Under the pieces are notes generated by a model, which was given only the letters and a program-made list of their open reading frames with translations, was not told the DNA's origin and made no database searches. DNA of 64,000 nucleotides from CAYPTY01 sp964413935. Lineage in GTDB: Bacteria > Bacteroidota > Rhodothermia > Balneolales > Balneolaceae. Shown one piece after another: positions 36,166 through 44,964 of the stretch (the first letter of the stretch is position 1; every line of letters starts with the position of its first letter). The DNA is taken from NCBI GenBank assembly GCA_964413935.1, contig CAYPTY010000004.1, positions 1 to 64,000 of the forward strand. The letters run 5' to 3'. The position numbers and the translations under genes are program-made.

Positions 36166-36274
36166 AGAATGTAACGCTGTTTTTAATGAACATTAGAAAT
36201 AGTGGGAATCCCTAACTCGTTTGCGTGCAACAAATTATAAGTATACATTTTTAAAAGATAATTGGGATGGGAAA

Positions 36275-36850
36275 ATGACAACGCTCAGTAAGGGTGAGGA
36301 ACGTAAGCAGCAGGAGTTTCAGGCTGAAATCATTCCCCACTTGGATTCTTTATATAATTTTGCGCTTCGTCTGACTACTGATCCGAATGATGCAGAAGAT
36401 TTAGTACAGGATACTATTGTTAAAGCATATCGGTTCTTTAGTTCATATGAGAAAGGTACGAATGCGAAAGCCTGGCTGTTCCGCATCCTTAAAAATTCGT
36501 TCATCAATAATTACCGGCGGGTCTCCAAACGGCCACAGGAAGTAGATTATGATGAGGTTTCCTCTTTCTATGAGTCCATAAGAGATGAGCGAACCGATAC
36601 TTCCGACCTGGAACGAATTATGTTCCGTGAGCTGATAGATGACGATGTATCCCGCGCACTTGAGCGACTGCCTGAAGATTTCCGGACGGTTGTTCTGCTT
36701 TGCGATGTTGAGAGTTTTACTTATGAGGAAATTGCGAACATGCTGGATGTGCCCATCGGAACCATTCGTTCAAGGCTGCATCGTGGCAGAAACCTCCTCA
36801 AGTCCCAGTTAATGGAATATGCGCGTAAGCGCGGTTTTGCTGAAGACTAG
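36275..36850 (+). CDS. ECF-type RNA polymerase sigma factor
   Basis: A 191-residue sigma-70 family factor of the RpoE/SigE kind, started at ATG 36275 (an in-frame TTG 18 codons upstream is less likely). Region 2 has LYNFALRLTTDPNDAEDLVQDTIVKAYRFF and AWLFRILKNSFINNYRR. Region 4 has ALERLPEDFRTVVLLCDVESFTYEEIANMLDVPIGTIRSRLHRGR. No anti-sigma gene is adjacent: the next gene is a convergent histidine kinase overlapping its stop by 4 nt. Its regulon is unknown. Confidence 0.93.
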   Translation: MTTLSKGEERKQQEFQAEIIPHLDSLYNFALRLTTDPNDAEDLVQDTIVKAYRFFSSYEKGTNAKAWLFRILKNSFINNYRRVSKRPQEVDYDEVSSFYESIRDERTDTSDLERIMFRELIDDDVSRALERLPEDFRTVVLLCDVESFTYEEIANMLDVPIGTIRSRLHRGRNLLKSQLMEYARKRGFAED

Positions 36851-38157
36851 CTCTTAGTTTTCCTTTCATCACTATGCAGATCCAGGATGATACGCATAGT
36901 TGTACCCTTGTTTACTTCGGAGCGAAGAACAAACACCTGTCCGCGATGATAGTCCTCTATGATTCTGCGTGTAAGGCTTAATCCCAGCCCCCAACCTCTT
37001 TTTTTGGTACTGTACCCGGGCTTGAAGATATCATTCTGGCTGGCCGCAGAGATTCCGCTACCTGAATCCTCGATATCTATGATGAGCTGCTGGTCTTTTT
37101 CCCTGGACTTAATCGATACAAAAGCTTCCTCAGATTCATTGCGTATCGCATCCATGGAATTTTTAACCATATTTTCGATGGCCCACTGAAACAGTTCAGG
37201 ATTGATGCTGATAATGGAATCAGCTTTCAGATCGCGTCGTACTTCAACTTTTTTACCGATCCGCGGAAGCCTTCGCTCCATGTAATTCACGATCTGCTCC
37301 AGAATGGGTTTAATGCTGGTTGGTTGCAGCTCGGGTGCGGAACCAATTTTGCCAAAGCGCTCAGCAACACGCTGAAGTCGCTCTACATCATTCTCAATCT
37401 CACGTGCAATCTGAGTAACCTCTTTTTCCTCGGAAAACTGGTCTTTCAGTAATTGAATCCAGCCAAATAAACTAGAAATCGGTGTTCCAAGCTGATGTGC
37501 GGCTTCTTTAGCCATTCCCACCCACAGATTTGACTGTTCTGAGCGGGTTATACTGCGGTAGGTTGTGTATCCAATTCCAAGAAGCAGGCCGAGTAACAGA
37601 ATCTGCAGAAATGGGAAAATGCGCAGTAGTCGCACGGTATCGCTTTCCCCGTAGTACACATACTGGGTAATCATTTTATTCTGATCCCCGAAGCGTATTT
37701 CGATGGGCGGATTTATGGTTTTGAAATCCTCTATAAACTCCGGTGTTATTTTCTCAGGATTCAATCCGGGAGTCTGACCGGCAATTTCATCCTCTTCAGT
37801 TAGGACCAGAGCCGGTACTTTGTTGATGCGTGCATTTTTTAGGATGATTTCATCAGTCACAAAATCAACGGAGGTGCGTGTGGCTTCTGCTTCCTGCAGC
37901 ATCTTGATTACAGAGTCGGGTACCGCTTCAATTTGATTAAGCTGGCGGATTGCCCCAAGCAGTTTGGTAGAGGATTGCTGATGTACCGGAAGACTTGAAA
38001 ATTCCAGTGCCTTAGCCCAAAGTTCTACCGCAATTTTCTCCTGCTCCAGGATTTGCCGAACCAGGTATTGATTATACACTACGGACCCAATACCAAGCAG
38101 AGCCAGTAGGGTAATAAGAACAATTTTAATATTGGTTGAGGGCAGGTACAGTTTCAT
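36847..38157 (-). CDS. Membrane sensor histidine kinase
   Basis: A 436-residue kinase with two membrane helices (about 12-30 and 179-197) around a periplasmic sensor of about 145 residues. The H-box is KEAAHQLGTPISSLFGW (His221), a form common in Bacteroidota kinases. The ATP domain has an N-box (ENMVKNSMDAI), DIEDSGSGI and GWGLGLSL. No response regulator is adjacent; orphan regulators at 42.8 kb and PorX at 48 kb are possible partners, but nothing links them directly. Confidence 0.92.
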   Translation of the reverse strand: MKLYLPSTNIKIVLITLLALLGIGSVVYNQYLVRQILEQEKIAVELWAKALEFSSLPVHQQSSTKLLGAIRQLNQIEAVPDSVIKMLQEAEATRTSVDFVTDEIILKNARINKVPALVLTEEDEIAGQTPGLNPEKITPEFIEDFKTINPPIEIRFGDQNKMITQYVYYGESDTVRLLRIFPFLQILLLGLLLGIGYTTYRSITRSEQSNLWVGMAKEAAHQLGTPISSLFGWIQLLKDQFSEEKEVTQIAREIENDVERLQRVAERFGKIGSAPELQPTSIKPILEQIVNYMERRLPRIGKKVEVRRDLKADSIISINPELFQWAIENMVKNSMDAIRNESEEAFVSIKSREKDQQLIIDIEDSGSGISAASQNDIFKPGYSTKKRGWGLGLSLTRRIIEDYHRGQVFVLRSEVNKGTTMRIILDLHSDERKTKS

Positions 38158-38219
38158 GGCCAGAACAATGTATGCAATTGCAGTACCTGAAGGTAAAGGG
38201 AGGCAGGGTCAGATGGAAA

Positions 38220-39476
38220 TCAGGCGGAAGCTTTTCTTTTCTCGTAAACGGGGGGCGCTTTTTTCTCTATGGTATCTTTTGTTACGATACAACGTGCGAT
38301 GTTTTTCATGGAAGGGAGGGTGAACATGATATCAAGCATGGCATCCTCCATGATGGAGCGCAATCCACGGGCTCCTGTTTTCCGGTCAATGGCTTTGGTT
38401 ACAATCGCCTGCAGAGCATCATCTTCAAATTCCAGTTCCACATCTTCCATTTTAAACAGCTTGATGTACTGTTTTGTAATGGCATTTTTGGGCTTCTGAA
38501 GGATGTCCGTCATCGCGTCACGGGACAGGGAATGCAAACCGGAGATCACGGGCAGTCGGCCGATCAGTTCAGGGATCAATCCGTATTTCTGCAAATCTTC
38601 CGGTTCAACGTGGGTAAATATCTCAGGATCGTTTTTATCAAACTTAACCTGATTGCTGGCATGGAATCCCAGGGTGCTGGCCGATAGTCTGCGTGAAATC
38701 ACTTCTTCAAGGCCAGAGAAAGCACCCCCGCAAACAAATAGGATATCAGAAGTATCCAGCTGTATAAAACTTTGTTCCGGGTGTTTACGCCCGCCTTTCG
38801 GTGGAATGTTGGCTACAGTACCTTCCAGAATTTTCAGCAGTGCTTGCTGAACGCCTTCACCGGACACATCCCGGGTGATGGAAGGATTATCACTTTTTCG
38901 GGCAACCTTATCAACCTCGTCTATATAAACGATACCGCGTTTAGCTCGATCCACATCGTAATCAGCAGCCTGAAGCAGATTACTCAGAATACTTTCCACA
39001 TCTTCGCCAACATACCCGGCTTCGGTCAGAACAGTAGCATCGGCAATGGTGAAAGGAACATCGATAATACGTGCGAGGGTACGAGCCAGCAGGGTTTTAC
39101 CGCTACCGGTTGGACCCAACAGCATGATGTTGCTTTTCTCGATCTGTGTGTCGTCCAGTTCCTGTTTGCTGTCGCCGCTGATGCGCTTGTAATGATTATA
39201 GACGGCAACAGAAAGGGTTTTCTTGGCCTGATCCTGCCCGATTACATATTCGTCCAGCTTTGCCTTGATTTCTACCGGTTTCAGCAGAGGCTGATAAGAT
39301 TTTTCACGGCGGCGTGCGAGTGAGGCCAGATCACTTTTGATGATGGAGGAGGCATCCTCCACACAGCGGTCACAGATGTATACACTGGGACCTGCAACCA
39401 TGGAGTTTACTTCCAGGCTGGATCTTCCGCAGAAAGAGCAGTGAACAATGTCGCTATTTTTCTCTTTTTCGCTCAC
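38220..39476 (-). CDS. clpX: ClpX, ATPase subunit of ClpXP
   Basis: AAA+ unfoldase that feeds proteins to ClpP. The 418-residue protein has the N-terminal zinc finger (CSFCGRSS...CDRCVE), Walker A GPTGSGKT, Walker B IVYIDEVDK and the ClpP-docking IGF-type loop replaced by LIGRLP context near GLIPELIGRLPV. The start is GTG at 39476. It is last in the tig-clpP-clpX order seen in most bacteria. Confidence 0.98.
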   Translation of the reverse strand: MSEKEKNSDIVHCSFCGRSSLEVNSMVAGPSVYICDRCVEDASSIIKSDLASLARRREKSYQPLLKPVEIKAKLDEYVIGQDQAKKTLSVAVYNHYKRISGDSKQELDDTQIEKSNIMLLGPTGSGKTLLARTLARIIDVPFTIADATVLTEAGYVGEDVESILSNLLQAADYDVDRAKRGIVYIDEVDKVARKSDNPSITRDVSGEGVQQALLKILEGTVANIPPKGGRKHPEQSFIQLDTSDILFVCGGAFSGLEEVISRRLSASTLGFHASNQVKFDKNDPEIFTHVEPEDLQKYGLIPELIGRLPVISGLHSLSRDAMTDILQKPKNAITKQYIKLFKMEDVELEFEDDALQAIVTKAIDRKTGARGLRSIMEDAMLDIMFTLPSMKNIARCIVTKDTIEKKAPPVYEKRKASA

Positions 39477-39500
39477 TCAAATTAATTTAGGGCAAATAAT

Positions 39501-40157
39501 TTATTTTTTAGAATTCTTTTTGGTCGAGGCCATAACCTGGTCAACCAGTCCGTAATCTTTGGCTTCGTCGGCAGTCATCCAGTGGTTACGGTCAGAATCC
39601 CGTATGATGTCTTCCAGTGTTTTGCCTGCATGATCAGCAATAATCTGGCTGAGTTGCTTTTTAGTGCGGATGATTTCTTTGGCTTCAATTTCGATGTCGC
39701 TGGCCTGTCCCTGCACTCCGCCGAGTGGCTGGTGAATCATAACTTTGGCATTTTTCAAAGCAGCTCTTTTTCCATGTGCGCCTGCTGTCAACAGTACGGC
39801 ACCCATGGAAGCAGCCATCCCGATGCAGGTAGTGGCTACATCACACTTCACGTGCTGCATGGTATCATAAATGGCAAGTCCTGCAGAAACCACACCACCC
39901 GGGCTGTTTACATACAGGTTAATGTCTTTTTCCGGATCCTCTGATTCCAGGAAAAGAAGCTGAGCAACAATATTGCTGGCTACCACATCATTGATCGGCG
40001 TACCCAGAATAATGATTCGGTCTTTGAGCAGGCGAGAGTATATATCATAGGCTCTTTCGCCTCTTGAGGTTGTTTCAATTACCACGGGAACCAGATTGCT
40101 CTGAGTTTGTGGCTGGGGATCAAATAGGTGCTGGGAGAATAAGGGCTGGTTGTTCAT
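39501..40157 (-). CDS. clpP: ClpP, proteolytic subunit
   Basis: Serine protease core of ClpXP/ClpAP. The 218-residue protein has catalytic Ser117 in GMAASMGAVLL, His142 in MIHQPLGG and the likely Asp189 in the DSDRNHWM segment, with the substrate-loop NSPGGVV. It lies 24 nt before clpX and 18 nt after tig on the minus strand. Confidence 0.98.
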   Translation of the reverse strand: MNNQPLFSQHLFDPQPQTQSNLVPVVIETTSRGERAYDIYSRLLKDRIIILGTPINDVVASNIVAQLLFLESEDPEKDINLYVNSPGGVVSAGLAIYDTMQHVKCDVATTCIGMAASMGAVLLTAGAHGKRAALKNAKVMIHQPLGGVQGQASDIEIEAKEIIRTKKQLSQIIADHAGKTLEDIIRDSDRNHWMTADEAKDYGLVDQVMASTKKNSKK

Positions 40158-40175
40158 ATACTGGCTCAGTGATTA

Positions 40176-41465
40176 CTACTTTTTGTTTTTCTTTTCCTGT
40201 TCCTTACGGTACTTATCTTTGCTGATTTCTTCAACTTTCAGCTCGTCCTGAAGTTTGTCAAAAACCTTTCCTTCGCGGATGGTAACACGCAGGTTATCGA
40301 GCAAGTTCGGATTCTGTGCGTAATAACTTTTGAGCTGGTCAGGGGCCATTCCGTAGCGTGCAGCTTCTGTTGAGATAAATGCGTCGATGTCTTCCGGCTT
40401 GATTTCGATGTCATCATATTTCTCCTGCAGCTTCTGGCTGATAAACGACCATGTGGCTTCCTGCATTGCCTGGTCTTTCATGTTTTCCTTGTAGGTTTCA
40501 GCATCAAAATCGGGTGGCAGGTTACCGCCACTTTGCTTCGATATCTGTTCTACATAAGAGTTCAGAATCTGCTCTGTGAGTACATCTGGAATATCGACAT
40601 CGTGGGCTTCAACTAAAGCTTCGACGGCATCATTTTTAAATAAATCATTGGCAGTCTGATCGTAGTACTCCTGCATGCGACTCTTGATGTAGCTTCTGAA
40701 ATCATCTTCATTTTCAGCTTCGCCATTAGACTGCTGTTTGATGAAATCATCAGTCATTTCAGGGACGTTCAGTTTCTGAACTTTTTTGATGGTTACCCGG
40801 AAGTGATCGGTTTCATCGCCTTCGCTAAGCTTCATATCTACTACGTCGCCGGCAGATTTACCTTTCAGGGATTTTTTGAAGTCAGCCGCAGAGTCCTGTC
40901 TCAGGTCTATGGTCTGATCGGTATCTTTTTCATCTTCCACTTCATTGCCGTCCTTATCCAGGCTTGCCACGTCCACGATGACCTGACTTTCTTCACCGGC
41001 TTTATCATCCACATCTTCCCAGTTACCGGATCGTTCGAGTGTTCGGGTAATTTCCTCTTCCACTTCTTCATCGGTAACATCATGCACCATCTTTTTAACT
41101 TTGATTTTGCTCAGGTCGGCAAGTTCAAATTCAGGTCGCTGTCCAATCTTAAAAGTTACTTCCAGTTCATCGTTTTCCCATTGCAGGTCCAGCATCTGGG
41201 TTTCTCCGATGGGCTGATGCTCCGGAACAATCTCTTTTTCAAATACTCTCTGTACGTACTTGTTAATTTCTTCGTACTCAATTTCCTGACCAAAGCGTTT
41301 CTTTACAATGCTGATTGGCACACGACCAGGGCGAAAGCCCGGCATATTAATTTTACTCTGGTAGCTTTTAAATGCTTTTTCGAAATCAGGCTCCAGTTCA
41401 GAGCGTTTTGCCTTGATGGTGATTTCTTTGTTTACGCTTGAAAGTTCGTTAACCGTTATATCCAC
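40176..41465 (-). CDS. tig: Trigger factor
   Basis: Ribosome-bound chaperone and prolyl isomerase. Starting at GTG 41465 gives 429 residues beginning DITVNELSSVNKEITIKA, which fits the family; the longer TTG frame (41486) would put the start 11 nt from the tRNA end. The ribosome-binding motif GFRPGRVPISIVKKRFG is intact. The middle PPIase region is divergent (FKBP motifs are weak), and a helical C-terminal domain follows. It lies 31 nt downstream of tRNA-Leu and heads the clpP-clpX group. Confidence 0.94.
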   Translation of the reverse strand: MDITVNELSSVNKEITIKAKRSELEPDFEKAFKSYQSKINMPGFRPGRVPISIVKKRFGQEIEYEEINKYVQRVFEKEIVPEHQPIGETQMLDLQWENDELEVTFKIGQRPEFELADLSKIKVKKMVHDVTDEEVEEEITRTLERSGNWEDVDDKAGEESQVIVDVASLDKDGNEVEDEKDTDQTIDLRQDSAADFKKSLKGKSAGDVVDMKLSEGDETDHFRVTIKKVQKLNVPEMTDDFIKQQSNGEAENEDDFRSYIKSRMQEYYDQTANDLFKNDAVEALVEAHDVDIPDVLTEQILNSYVEQISKQSGGNLPPDFDAETYKENMKDQAMQEATWSFISQKLQEKYDDIEIKPEDIDAFISTEAARYGMAPDQLKSYYAQNPNLLDNLRVTIREGKVFDKLQDELKVEEISKDKYRKEQEKKNKK

Positions 41466-41496
41466 AGGTAAGCTGTTTTTAATCAAAAGAAGTGAG

Positions 41497-41580
41497 TACG
41501 AGAGGGGGGACTCGAACCCCCACGCCGGTTAAGGCACTAGATCCTAAATCTAGCGTGTCTACCAATTCCACCACTCTCGC
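41497..41580 (-). tRNA. tRNA-Leu (UAG)
   Basis: A complete 84-nt type II tRNA on the minus strand. The acceptor stem GCGAGAG pairs with CTCTCGT (first pair G-U), with discriminator A. D-arm GTGGTGGAATTGGTAGACAC, anticodon stem CTAGA/TCTAG with loop TTTAGGA (anticodon TAG), long variable arm and T-arm GGGGGTTCGAGTCCCCC are all visible. CCA is not encoded. It is probably transcribed together with tig. Confidence 0.96.
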
Positions 41581-41590
41581 AATCGGTTAC

Positions 41591-41610
41591 CTGCAATTCG
41601 CAAATTGCAG
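41591..41610. repeat. 20-nt perfect inverted repeat upstream of tRNA-Leu
   Basis: CTGCAATT (41591-41598) and AATTGCAG (41603-41610) form a perfect 8-bp inverted repeat around CGCA. It lies 11 nt before the tRNA 5' end and directly after the candidate promoter, so it would be the first transcribed sequence, either a hairpin on the precursor or an operator. Confidence 0.5.
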
Positions 41611-41616
41611 AGCTGC

Positions 41617-41648
41617 GAAAGATAAGGTTTATGGCCTGCCTAAACAAA
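41617..41648 (-). promoter_or_regulatory. Probable tRNA-Leu-tig-clpPX promoter (-33/-7 type)
   Basis: On the minus strand TTTG (41648-41645) is followed after 20 nt by TATCTTTC (41624-41617), a close fit to TTTG-N19-21-TAnnTTTG. Transcription would begin near 41611, about 30 nt before the mature tRNA. Confidence 0.45.
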
Positions 41649-41707
41649 CCAATTTAGGCTTCTTAGGCATGGATATTTAAACGGTATTTGCCCAACTTTA
41701 TGCTGTC

Positions 41708-42037
41708 ATGTACCGGAACCTTCGCTTAGCATATATCACCACAAAAGACGAAAAGGAAGCTCTCCGAATCGGAAGAGAACTGGTTGAAAAGCAGCTGGCA
41801 GCTTGTATTAATGTGATTCCAGCAATGAAATCCATCTATCGCTGGGAAGGTAAGCTGGTTGAGGATCAGGAAGCTATTCTGATTGCGAAAACCCATTATT
41901 CCAAAATGCCGGAGCTCACCGAGTTTGTAAAGGACTTACATAGCTACGATTGCCCCTGCGTTGTTTCCTTCACTTTGTCTGAAGATGAAGGTAACTCCGA
42001 ATATTTAAACTGGTTGCTGGGTGAAGTCAATTCCTGA
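41708..42037 (+). CDS. cutA: CutA-family divalent cation tolerance protein
   Basis: A 109-residue trimeric CutA1 protein with ITTKDEKEALRIGRELVEKQLAACINVIPAMKSIYRWEGKL, EAILIAKT and YDCPCVVSF, all conserved in the family. Its biochemical role is unsettled (copper tolerance in E. coli; a PII-like fold). The downstream gene starts within its last 17 nt. Confidence 0.95.
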   Translation: MYRNLRLAYITTKDEKEALRIGRELVEKQLAACINVIPAMKSIYRWEGKLVEDQEAILIAKTHYSKMPELTEFVKDLHSYDCPCVVSFTLSEDEGNSEYLNWLLGEVNS

Positions 42038-42815
42038 AGAAGCATATCTGAACAGTTTCACCGCCCTTGAAGTCACCTTTGTTGGGCCTGATGTTCTTTG
42101 GGCAACGATTAACAGACCTGATGCGCAGAATGCCGTTAATTTTGAAGTCATTGATGAGCTGGAACGACTGGTTGAATTTATAGAGGAGTATGAAAAAATA
42201 AATGCTTTTGTACTGAGCGGGAAGGGCTCAAAGGCATTCATCGCCGGTGGCGACCTCAAAGAATTCCACAGCATCAAAGACCGTGAGCGGGCAGCAGACA
42301 TGTCTGAACGGGTTCATGAACTGCTGCTTCGCATTGAATATCTGCCGGTCTGGACCATTGCCTGTATCAACGGACTGGCTTACGGGGGCGGCATCGAAAT
42401 ACTGCTCAGTTTTGATTTTCATATTGCATCCGAAGAAGCCCGGTTTGGCTTTACACAGGGCCGGTTTTATCTGACGCCGGGGTGGGGCGGACTCACCCGT
42501 CTTGTTGAGAAAGTGGGCAAATCAAAAGCTTTTCAGTTACTGGCCGAGGCCGCTGTTCTTAGTGCAGGTGAAGTGCAGGAGCTGGGAATTATCGAAAAAG
42601 TTGTTCCGGCTTATGACCTGCAGCCATCCACACTTGAATGGGCTGAGCAGCTGACTAAAAACGACCGCTATTTCATCCAGAGACTGAAGCAAAGTGTAAA
42701 CGCAGGCAGGCGGGAACGGCTGGAACAGTTACAGGCTGAAATTGAACCATTTACCGAACTCTGGATTCATGATAAGCATGAACAAAGAGTTGAAAAATTT
42801 ATCCGGAAAAGCTAG
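42021..42815 (+). CDS. Enoyl-CoA hydratase/isomerase family protein
   Basis: A 264-residue crotonase-fold protein. The oxyanion-hole motif AFIAGGDLKEF (about 71-81) and the segment INGLAYGGGIEILLSFD are present. The two catalytic Glu positions of true enoyl-CoA hydratases are hard to confirm: the second site reads FTQGRFYLTPGWGG, with Gln where hydratases have Glu. The reaction is therefore open. The GTG start at 42021 overlaps cutA by 17 nt. It converges with the response regulator, 3 nt apart. Confidence 0.88.
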   Translation: MKSIPEEAYLNSFTALEVTFVGPDVLWATINRPDAQNAVNFEVIDELERLVEFIEEYEKINAFVLSGKGSKAFIAGGDLKEFHSIKDRERAADMSERVHELLLRIEYLPVWTIACINGLAYGGGIEILLSFDFHIASEEARFGFTQGRFYLTPGWGGLTRLVEKVGKSKAFQLLAEAAVLSAGEVQELGIIEKVVPAYDLQPSTLEWAEQLTKNDRYFIQRLKQSVNAGRRERLEQLQAEIEPFTELWIHDKHEQRVEKFIRKS

Positions 42816-42818
42816 AGA

Positions 42819-43742
42819 TCAGATTGCCCGGTACAGGCGGTAAAGGATTGAGCCGGTACGGGTAAGCAGTATGGAAAGCAGCCTGAATTCCTTCTCTGAA
42901 ATAAGGCGTTTACGTTTCATAAAAACAAAACCGAAGATAGGGGCATTGACCGGAACCTTCATTTTAAGCTGAACCAGTTGCTGATCGGTAAGAGCAAAAA
43001 GCGGAGCACCCATTTCAGCGGTAAGTTCATGTTTCTGTGAAAATTCAGTAAGTATGCCTTTTTCATCATGCAGCGTATCGTTGTTGAAAAAAGGTTTTCT
43101 GCTTCTGAGAGTTTCCATAAAGATATCTTCCCCGACCAAGTCCTCGGCACTGTAACTATCGGGCAGCTGCAGCCCCAGATTGGTGATGAGATTGGGTTTG
43201 GTTCCGCGTACCGTCCACAGGGTAATGAGTTCCATCCCGAATTGCTGCTTGATTTCTGAATAAAGGCTGCGGGCAGTAGCGATGAAATCATTGGACGTGG
43301 CCGCAAACATCATCTTCTGGTTTATGACTTTCAGGTTGATACCGACCCAGTCTTCAACTTTATCGGGGCGTACATTGGCCACAAGTTTCATGTTCACCAG
43401 GTTCAGCAGCTCATCCCTGTTCAGTTTCTCCTTATCAATAAAATCGGCAGCACCCAGCTCGAGGGCTTTCTGTTGTTTTTCATCCGTCGGCTGGGAGGTC
43501 ATGATGATAAAGGGGATATTTTTCCGATCTGCATCCTTGGTCAGGGATTCCAGAAAGGCAATACCATCAATACCCGGCATGTGGATGTCGGATATGATCA
43601 TATCCACCTGTGTTTCTGCGATTTTGTTGATGCCTTCCTGCGCATCATTAGCGTACACCAGCTCGAAATCCTTCGCCAGAATTCCTTTCATCAGCACATG
43701 CATGGCTCTGTCATCATCGATAATGAGTATGGTGTACTTCAT
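42819..43742 (-). CDS. Orphan response regulator with uncharacterised C-terminal domain
   Basis: A 307-residue protein. Residues 1-120 are a receiver domain with acidic pair Asp10/Asp11, phosphoacceptor Asp52 (ISDIHMPGIDG), Thr in IMTSQ and Lys in FIDKEKL. Residues 125-307 have no DNA-binding motif; the pattern of alternating strands (LITLWTVRGTKPNLITNLGLQL, GAPLFAL, GFVFMKRKRLISEKEFRLLSILLTRTGSILY) resembles a GAF-like sensory fold. No kinase is adjacent. Its output is unknown. Confidence 0.85.
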   Translation of the reverse strand: MKYTILIIDDDRAMHVLMKGILAKDFELVYANDAQEGINKIAETQVDMIISDIHMPGIDGIAFLESLTKDADRKNIPFIIMTSQPTDEKQQKALELGAADFIDKEKLNRDELLNLVNMKLVANVRPDKVEDWVGINLKVINQKMMFAATSNDFIATARSLYSEIKQQFGMELITLWTVRGTKPNLITNLGLQLPDSYSAEDLVGEDIFMETLRSRKPFFNNDTLHDEKGILTEFSQKHELTAEMGAPLFALTDQQLVQLKMKVPVNAPIFGFVFMKRKRLISEKEFRLLSILLTRTGSILYRLYRAI

Positions 43743-43770
43743 GATGTCCTCTTTATTAAGTTGAAGGAAG

Positions 43771-44964
43771 TTAACCTTTTACACTCTTCTTTAACAGCAT
43801 TTCAGTTTTATATCGCTGATTCTTCCTTACCAGCTCAATGGGCATTTCTTCTCCTTCCTGATATTCCCTGAGCAGTGCCCAGGCATGCATTTCAGAACTT
43901 ACCCGTTCTGAACCGATTTTGAGGATGATGTCGCCGGGCATGATACCACAATCGTATGCTGGCCCGTCCTTATTTACACTGGTTACCAGCAGCCCCTGAA
44001 TGGATGGTAATCCGTATTTATAGACCAGAGCCCGGGTCATGGGGGTAAACTCGAGTCCGGGGTCGTAGTCGAGCGCCACCGTACCACTGGTTTTAAGCTG
44101 TTCGATGATCTTGATCACCCGCTTGCTGGGTATGGCGAATCCAAGGCCAACATTGCCCCGACCGCCGCCGGTGTATATAAAGGTGTTCACCCCAATCACA
44201 TCACCCTCACTGTTCAGGAGCGGACCACCCGAGTTTCCAACATTAATAGCGGCATCGGTTTGAATCATATCGATATAAACCCGTGGATCATCCGGATCGG
44301 GGCGGAAATCCCGTTTTGTAGCGCTGACCACTCCTACCGTTACTGAGGGCTGGCCGGCATCAAAAAGGCCAAACGGGTTTCCCATAGCAATGGCCCATTC
44401 CCCAACCATTACCTCATCAGAATCACTGAATTCAATAAAAGGAAAATTATCACGCTCCCCTTTGATTTTGAGCAGGGCCAGATCAGCCAGTTCGTCCACA
44501 CCCAGGACTTCGGCTTCGTGGGTCGAACCATCCTGCATCGAAATAACAATACGGCGGGCATTTTTGGTGGCCACATGTTCATTGGTGACTACTAATCCGT
44601 CGCTGCTGATGATAAAACCGGAGCCCATACTGTTGAACTCACGCTGGCTTGGTGCTAGGAAAAACCCGTAAAAGGGATCGAACTGTATGTTACCACGATC
44701 TTCCACAATTTCCGTAACGGTGATACTCACAATAGAAGGACTTGCCTGCCGGACTGCCGTTGTGATTGCAGTTTCACGGCTGTTGCTAATGGAGCCATTC
44801 AAGTTCTGTGCAGAGGGCAGCGTGTCGGCCTGTATGGAGCGTAGAGCTGAAGGTGAAGCGACTTTGGATTCAACGCTACGGGGTGTTTCTTCCGTGCAGT
44901 TTTGCTGAAAGGGAAAACTGAATAAACAGAGAATCAGAAGCAGATTCAGCGGGGTATTCATCAT
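43771..44964 (-). CDS. HtrA/DegP-like trypsin-type serine protease with PDZ domain
   Basis: A 397-residue exported protease with a signal-like N-terminus (residues 1-21, then a Cys that may be lipidated, although the lipobox is poor). Catalytic residues are His130 (TNEHVA), Asp161 (LADLALLK) and Ser245 (GNSGGPLL). One PDZ domain follows (about 305-390, GIMPGDIILKIGSE). It resembles DegS/HtrA single-PDZ proteases that degrade or sense misfolded envelope proteins. The ATGATGA start overlaps the nrnA stop. Confidence 0.93.
   Translation of the reverse strand: MMNTPLNLLLILCLFSFPFQQNCTEETPRSVESKVASPSALRSIQADTLPSAQNLNGSISNSRETAITTAVRQASPSIVSITVTEIVEDRGNIQFDPFYGFFLAPSQREFNSMGSGFIISSDGLVVTNEHVATKNARRIVISMQDGSTHEAEVLGVDELADLALLKIKGERDNFPFIEFSDSDEVMVGEWAIAMGNPFGLFDAGQPSVTVGVVSATKRDFRPDPDDPRVYIDMIQTDAAINVGNSGGPLLNSEGDVIGVNTFIYTGGGRGNVGLGFAIPSKRVIKIIEQLKTSGTVALDYDPGLEFTPMTRALVYKYGLPSIQGLLVTSVNKDGPAYDCGIMPGDIILKIGSERVSSEMHAWALLREYQEGEEMPIELVRKNQRYKTEMLLKKSVKG

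Noticed and set aside
41466..41486. Longer trigger factor start at TTG 41486
   Set aside because: It adds residues not found in the family and would begin 11 nt from the tRNA end; GTG 41465 fits the conserved start.
41492..41680. A 62-codon open frame on the plus strand
   Set aside because: It is the antisense of tRNA-Leu and the promoter region; no protein-like composition.
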